From positions 1-64,000 of the forward strand of contig NZ_CP032677.1 of assembly GCF_003627215.1 (NCBI RefSeq): a stretch of DNA of 64,000 bases, read 5' to 3'. Made by a program: the position numbers and the translations under genes. The notes below the pieces were generated by a model. It had not been told where the DNA came from. It saw only the letters and a list, made by a program, of their open reading frames with translations, and did not search any database. The DNA is from Pseudomonas sp. Leaf58. GTDB lineage: Bacteria > Pseudomonadota > Gammaproteobacteria > Pseudomonadales > Pseudomonadaceae. Positions 59,755-64,000 of the stretch are shown piece by piece (within the stretch, counting starts at the first letter, position 1; each line of letters begins with the position of its first letter).

Positions 59755-60642
59755 ATGGCAAGTCATCAGCACTACTATGTCCCGGCGCAGAGCAAGTGGC
59801 CGATCATCGCCACCATCGGCATGTTCATCACGGTGTTTGGCCTGGGTACCTGGTTCAACGATATGAAGGCAGGGCACCCGGACTCGCACGGCCCGCTGAT
59901 TTTCTTCGTCGGCGCGTTGTTCCTGGCATACATGCTGTTCGGCTGGTTCGGTTCGGTGGTCCGGGAAAGCCGCGCGGGGCTATACAGCCCGCAGTTGGAT
60001 CGCTCGTTCCGTTGGGGCATGAGCTGGTTCATCTTCTCCGAGGTGATGTTCTTCCTGGCCTTCTTCGGTGCGTTGTTCTATGTACGCGTGCTAGCTGGGC
60101 CGTGGCTGGGAGGTGAAGGGGCCAAGGGGGTTGCCCACATGCTGTGGCCAACCTTCGAGTTCACCTGGCCGTTGCTGCACACGCCCGACCCGAAACTGTT
60201 CCCGCCGCCCAAGGAAGTGATTGACCCGTGGCACCTGCCGTTGATCAACACCATCTTGCTGGTCAGCTCCAGCGTGACCATCACCATCGCCCACCATGCC
60301 CTGCGCCGTAACCACCGTGGCCCGCTGAAAGTCTGGATGGCCCTGACCATCATCCTCGGCATCAGCTTTATCGCGCTGCAGGCCTTCGAGTACCACGAGG
60401 CCTATACCAAGCTGGGCCTGACGCTGGGGTCGGGGATTTATGGTGCGACGTTCTTCATGCTAACCGGCTTCCACGGCGCCCACGTGACCTTGGGCACGAT
60501 CATCCTGATCGTGATGTTCGTGCGCATCTTGCGCGGGCATTTCAACCCGGAAAAACACTTTGGCTTCGAGGCGGCCAGTTGGTACTGGCACTTCGTCGAC
60601 GTGGTGTGGGTAGGGTTGTTTATCTTTGTATACGTACTCTGA
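59755..60642 (+). CDS. coxC: cytochrome c oxidase subunit III
   Basis: Subunit III of the aa3 oxidase, 295 residues with seven predicted membrane helices. The family pattern includes SHQHYYVPAQSKWPI at the start, FRWGMSWFIFSEVMFFLAFFGALFYVR, and TGFHGAHVTLGTIIL followed by SWYWHFVDVVWVGLFIFVY. AAGGAG precedes the ATG at 59755. Confidence 0.96.
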   Translation: MASHQHYYVPAQSKWPIIATIGMFITVFGLGTWFNDMKAGHPDSHGPLIFFVGALFLAYMLFGWFGSVVRESRAGLYSPQLDRSFRWGMSWFIFSEVMFFLAFFGALFYVRVLAGPWLGGEGAKGVAHMLWPTFEFTWPLLHTPDPKLFPPPKEVIDPWHLPLINTILLVSSSVTITIAHHALRRNHRGPLKVWMALTIILGISFIALQAFEYHEAYTKLGLTLGSGIYGATFFMLTGFHGAHVTLGTIILIVMFVRILRGHFNPEKHFGFEAASWYWHFVDVVWVGLFIFVYVL

Positions 60643-60693
60643 CAGGCACCCGAGAACCCGCTTGTGGGAGCTTTCCGTCATGGCGATACCGAT

Positions 60694-60897
60694 TCAGAAG
60701 GGGGCATGTGAAACCAGCTGACCGCTGATAAAGCCCCAGGCGATCAGGCCGATGGTCAATGCCGCCAGGGTTACCCGCACAGTCAGCGCTTTCAGCAGGC
60801 GGGTTGAGTTTTCGTCGTCCTTGACCAGAAACACCAAGCCACTGAACAGGCTGGCAATCGTGGCCAACAGCATCAGGACAATCGCGGCCTTGAGCAT
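60694..60897 (-). CDS. DUF2909 twin-helix membrane protein
   Basis: A 67-residue protein with two hydrophobic helices (about 4-25 and 42-60) joined by a charged loop (VKDDENSTRLLKAL). Small twin-transmembrane proteins of this type occur inside Pseudomonas cox operons in reverse orientation. Role unknown. Confidence 0.75.
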   Translation of the reverse strand: MLKAAIVLMLLATIASLFSGLVFLVKDDENSTRLLKALTVRVTLAALTIGLIAWGFISGQLVSHAPF

Positions 60898-60960
60898 GGC
60901 GATACTCCGGGGGGATGCGGTGATGTGGATAAGTATAGCGATCGACCTGGCGAGGCTGCG

Positions 60961-61698
60961 ATGAGGCCGTTTCGCCCGGGCTGGTTACCCACCCTGGTAG
61001 TGCTCGCGCTGCTGCCGGGGCTGATCGCGCTTGGCTGCTGGCAACTCGGTCGCGCCGAGGAAAAGCGCATGTTGCTAGCCATCTATGCTGAGCGCCAGAT
61101 CGAGGCGCCCCGGGCCACTGCGCAACTGACGGCGAGCCAAGACAACGCCTACCGCCATGTGCATCTTTATGGCCGTTTCGACGCCGAGCACAGCCTGCTG
61201 TTGGACAACCGCATGCGCGATGGCCAGGCCGGTGTCGAGCTGCTGCAGCCTTTTCATGACCAAGCCAGTGGCCTATGGCTGCTGGTCAATCGCGGCTGGT
61301 TACCGTGGCCGGACCGCCGGGTGCCGGTGCAATTCGCTACTCCTTCCCAAACGTTGGCGCTGGACGCTTCGGTGTATGTCGCGCCCGGCAGCACGTTCCA
61401 GCTGCATCCCGACCCTGCAGGCGGCCAGTGGCCGCGCCTGCTGACCGCGGTGGATGCCGCGCAGCTATGGCAACGACTCGGTCGTGAAGGCTTCGCCCAT
61501 GAACTGCGCCTGCAACCTGGCCCGGCGGCCTATCGCCTGGGCTGGCCGGTAGTCGCCATGGGCCCGGAGAAACATCTGGGGTATGCCGTGCAGTGGTTTG
61601 CCCTGGCGTTCGCTTTGGTACTGCTTTACCTCTACTTCGGCTGGCACCACAACAAGGAGAAACGCCATGGCCACCGCCACTCCACTGGAAGTGCCTGA
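60961..61698 (+). CDS. SURF1-family oxidase assembly protein
   Basis: Helps insert haem a into subunit I. The 245-residue protein has membrane helices at each end (about 8-28 and 205-228) and the SURF1 pattern LLPGLIALGCWQLGRAEEKRML near the start, LLVNRGWLPWPDRR, then GPEKHLGYAVQWFALAFAL. ATG 60961 is preceded by GAGG. It overlaps the next gene by 32 bp in another frame. Confidence 0.92.
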   Translation: MRPFRPGWLPTLVVLALLPGLIALGCWQLGRAEEKRMLLAIYAERQIEAPRATAQLTASQDNAYRHVHLYGRFDAEHSLLLDNRMRDGQAGVELLQPFHDQASGLWLLVNRGWLPWPDRRVPVQFATPSQTLALDASVYVAPGSTFQLHPDPAGGQWPRLLTAVDAAQLWQRLGREGFAHELRLQPGPAAYRLGWPVVAMGPEKHLGYAVQWFALAFALVLLYLYFGWHHNKEKRHGHRHSTGSA

Positions 61699-62248
61699 AC
61701 CTGGCAAGCCCAGAGCCCGTGGGCGTTTGCAGCTGATATTAATCCTGCTGGTGGTGCTTGGGCCGATGATTCTGGCCACCAGCATGTACAAGCTCAGTTT
61801 CTGGGTGCCGGAAGGCCGCAGCTACCACGGGGTGATGATTGGCAACGGCGAGAGCCGTACCGATATCGGCGTGGCAGGCCAGGACGAGCGTTGGCAACTG
61901 CTGGTGAGCGCGCCCGAAGCCTGTGCCGAAGATTGCCAGCGGCTGGTGTACCTGGCCCGGCAGATTCAGGTGGGCCTGGGTCGTGATGCCAGCCGTGCCA
62001 GCCATGCACTGGCAGCTGCCCAGCCGGTGAGCGCTGACTACCAGGCGCTGCTTGGCCGCGAGTACCCGCAGTTGCAGCGTTACCCGCTGGATGCACAACG
62101 TTACCTGCAAAAGGTCGGCGAGGCTGGCCCGCAGCTGTGGATCGTCGACCCGCACGGCAACCTGGTGTTGCGCTACGACGCCAAGGCCAACGGTAAGCAT
62201 GTGCTGGACGACCTGCGCCACCTGCTCAAGCTGTCCAACATTGGCTAG
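61667..62248 (+). CDS. SCO-like membrane-anchored thioredoxin-fold protein
   Basis: A 193-residue protein with one N-terminal membrane helix (about 21-42) and a periplasmic domain. That domain keeps a C86-x3-C90 pair (CAEDC), as in the copper motif of SCO/SenC proteins, and ends with LWIVDPHGNLVLRYD, which resembles the SCO C-terminal strand. The canonical Cys-Pro and the usual His environment are not clear, so it is a divergent relative. It lies between SURF1 and ctaA, overlapping SURF1 by 32 bp, and is likely an oxidase copper or redox factor. Confidence 0.7.
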   Translation: MATATPLEVPEPGKPRARGRLQLILILLVVLGPMILATSMYKLSFWVPEGRSYHGVMIGNGESRTDIGVAGQDERWQLLVSAPEACAEDCQRLVYLARQIQVGLGRDASRASHALAAAQPVSADYQALLGREYPQLQRYPLDAQRYLQKVGEAGPQLWIVDPHGNLVLRYDAKANGKHVLDDLRHLLKLSNIG

Positions 62249-62257
62249 GAGCCCGCC

Positions 62258-63337
62258 ATGGCCAGACCCGGATTCCGCCTTGCTGTGTTCGCCACCCTGC
62301 TGGCACTGTTGGTCGTCCTGCTCGGTGCCTATACCCGCCTGACCCACGCCGGGCTCGGCTGCCCGGACTGGCCGGGTTGCTATGGCTTCATTAGCGTGCC
62401 CAAGGGTGAAGCTCAGCTGGCGCATGCCGAGCTGCACTTTCCTGAGCACCCGGTGGAAGCCGCCAAGGGCTGGGCCGAGATGGTCCATCGCTACTTTGCC
62501 GGCACCCTGGCCGTGGTGATTGCCCTGCTCGCCTTGCAGGCGGTGCGCCGGCATGCCCGCGATGGTCAGCCTTATCGCCTGCCGGTGCTGTTGCTGGGCG
62601 TGGTGCTGGCCCAGGCAGCCTTCGGCATGTGGACGGTCACCTTGAAGCTGTGGCCGCAAGTGGTCACCGCGCATTTACTGGGTGGTTTCACCACCCTCAG
62701 CCTGCTGTTCCTGTTGTCCCTGCGTCTATCTCGGGCCTTTGCGCCGCTGCCAAAACTGCCATTGAGCCTGCGCCGGATTGCCGCGTTGGCGCTGCTGGTG
62801 GTGATCGGCCAGATTGCCTTGGGCGGTTGGGTCAGCGCCAATTACGCGGCTGTCGCCTGTATCGACCTGCCCACCTGCCATGGCCAGTGGTGGCCTGCGG
62901 CGGACTTCAGCAACGGTTTCCACCTCACTCAGCACGTCGGCCCCAACTACCTGGGCGGCCAGTTGGACAGTGATGCGCGCACAGCCATCCATATCAGCCA
63001 TCGCCTGGGGGCGTTACTGGTGACCGGTGTGCTGCTGATGCTCAGCTGGAAACTGCACCGCTGTGGCCTACCTGGCCTGGCGCGGCTGGTGTTGCTGGCA
63101 CTGGCCGTTCAAGTCGGCCTGGGCATCAGCAATGTGCTGTTGCACCTGCCACTGGCCGTGGCGGTGGCGCACAACGCTGGTGGCGCGCTGCTGCTGCTGA
63201 GCATGGTGCTGGTGAACTACCGCATCCGTGTGGTCGACAAGGTGCGCGTGGGGGTCGGCCATGGCTGGCGCTTGCGGCCGGTTGCAGGCGTCGGCATTTC
63301 CCATCACATGAGGAACGATTCGTGGCGACGCTTCTGA
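62258..63337 (+). CDS. ctaA: haem A synthase (CtaA/Cox15 family)
   Basis: Oxidises haem O to haem A for the aa3 oxidase. The 359-residue membrane protein has about eight helices with the conserved [22 protein letters not shown] near 26-47, [12 protein letters not shown], and the second-half [13 protein letters not shown] and [11 protein letters not shown]. It ends 16 bp after the next gene starts. Confidence 0.94.
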   Translation: MARPGFRLAVFATLLALLVVLLGAYTRLTHAGLGCPDWPGCYGFISVPKGEAQLAHAELHFPEHPVEAAKGWAEMVHRYFAGTLAVVIALLALQAVRRHARDGQPYRLPVLLLGVVLAQAAFGMWTVTLKLWPQVVTAHLLGGFTTLSLLFLLSLRLSRAFAPLPKLPLSLRRIAALALLVVIGQIALGGWVSANYAAVACIDLPTCHGQWWPAADFSNGFHLTQHVGPNYLGGQLDSDARTAIHISHRLGALLVTGVLLMLSWKLHRCGLPGLARLVLLALAVQVGLGISNVLLHLPLAVAVAHNAGGALLLLSMVLVNYRIRVVDKVRVGVGHGWRLRPVAGVGISHHMRNDSWRRF

Positions 63338-64000
63338 GCGCACGTCGGGCCAGCTGGCGGGATTACCTGGAGCTGACCAAGCCCAAGGTGGTGGTGCTGA
63401 TGCTGATCACCTCGCTGGCGGGTATGTTCCTCGCCACCCGTGCGGGCGTGAGTTGGAGCGTGTTGTTGTTCGGCAACTTGGGTATCGGCCTGTGTGCCAG
63501 CGGTGCGGCGGTGGTCAACCATGTAGTCGATCGGCGCATCGACGCGCTGATGGCACGTACCCACAAGCGGCCCCTGGCCCAGGGCCGGGTCGAGCCGCTG
63601 CCAGCGCTGCTGTTCGCCTTGGCGCTGGCGTTGTTGGGCATGGCCTTGCTGCTGGTGTTCACCAATGCCCTCACCGCCTGGCTGACCCTGGCCTCCTTGC
63701 TGGGCTATGCGGTGCTCTATACCGGCTTCCTCAAGCGGGCCACACCGCAGAACATCGTCATCGGTGGCTTGGCGGGTGCCGCCCCACCATTGCTAGGCTG
63801 GGTGGCGGTCAGTGGCCATGTCAGCGCCGAGCCCTTGCTGCTGGTGCTGATCATCTTCGCCTGGACCCCACCCCACTTCTGGGCGCTGGCTATCCACCGC
63901 AAGGAGGAGTACGCCAAGGCCGATATCCCGATGCTGCCGGTAACCCATGGCGAGCGCTACACCAAGCTGCACATCCTGCTGTACACCCTGGTGTTGCTGG
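63322..64000 (+). CDS. ctaB: haem O synthase (protohaem IX farnesyltransferase), partial
   Basis: Farnesylates haem B to haem O, the step before ctaA. The coding frame runs to the window end, with 226 codons present. It starts at GTG 63322 (AGGA 7 nt upstream) and overlaps ctaA by 16 bp. The prenyltransferase Asp-rich motifs [20 protein letters not shown] and [17 protein letters not shown] region ([28 protein letters not shown]) are visible. Truncated at the window edge, so the C-terminal third is unseen. Confidence 0.95.
   Translation, partial: MATLLSARRASWRDYLELTKPKVVVLMLITSLAGMFLATRAGVSWSVLLFGNLGIGLCASGAAVVNHVVDRRIDALMARTHKRPLAQGRVEPLPALLFALALALLGMALLLVFTNALTAWLTLASLLGYAVLYTGFLKRATPQNIVIGGLAGAAPPLLGWVAVSGHVSAEPLLLVLIIFAWTPPHFWALAIHRKEEYAKADIPMLPVTHGERYTKLHILLYTLVLL

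Overview
The window is chromosomal DNA of a fluorescent pseudomonad, most likely of the Pseudomonas putida group. It starts exactly on the GTG of dnaA, so it lies immediately to one side of the replication origin. The evidence is the conserved order dnaA-dnaN-recF-gyrB, then glyS-glyQ, trkA-rsmB-fmt-def-dprA-tsaC-qor-hemF-aroE, trpI/trpBA, prlC and the coxBA-ctaG-coxC-ctaA-ctaB operon, a high GC content, and repeated P. putida-type REP hairpins with the core GCGGGYNNRCCCGC. No tRNA or rRNA gene, insertion sequence, prophage, integrase or CRISPR array was seen.

Layout. 1-6.2 kb: replication operon, with two ParB parS sites embedded in recF. 6.3-10.8 kb: a sulfide and sulfane-sulfur oxidation cluster, with a FisR-like sigma-54 activator divergent from a persulfide dioxygenase, a type II sulfide:quinone oxidoreductase and a TauE/SafE permease. 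10.8-15.3 kb: a LysR regulator divergent from a GMC-family dehydrogenase and an MHS-type major facilitator transporter, both with A-rich Crc/Hfq-like leaders. 15.4-25.9 kb: lipid, heptose and translation genes (plsC, gmhB, glyS, glyQ, tag, htrB, trkA, rsmB, fmt, def). 26.2-31 kb: dprA, tsaC, qor, hemF, aroE. 31-36.2 kb: a SulP transporter, then a choline-sulfate module (choX, betC, LysR regulator). 36.2-40.3 kb: a small divergent pair (NAD(P)-binding protein and DOPA-dioxygenase-like protein), then trpBA with divergent trpI. 40.3-46.1 kb: many small genes (DUF883, dodecin, two DUF1161 paralogues, a luciferase-like monooxygenase, OsmC, two paralogous lipoproteins, a lipoprotein metallopeptidase, a HAD phosphatase). 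46.2-55.3 kb: gamma-carbonic anhydrase, prlC, a zinc-ribbon protein, a second M3 peptidase, an SOS-controlled radical SAM protein, and a beta-carbonic anhydrase with a SulP transporter. 55.4-64 kb: the aa3-type cytochrome c oxidase operon with its assembly and haem A genes, ending inside ctaB/cyoE.

The genes are mainly core housekeeping functions, with small accessory catabolic and stress modules placed between them and separated by REP elements. The most informative signals beyond the genes are these: a plausible regulatory circuit for sulfide oxidation (cysteine spacing, sigma-54 promoter and CTGTCAG repeats); 15 exact consensus DnaA boxes scattered over the 64 kb; the parS pair; a LexA box; a TTAAG-N6-TTAAG operator in front of the carbonic anhydrase; and a divergent SCO-like protein in the cox operon. 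All positions, motifs and start choices come from reading the sequence. Functions are assigned by recognition of families, without a database search.
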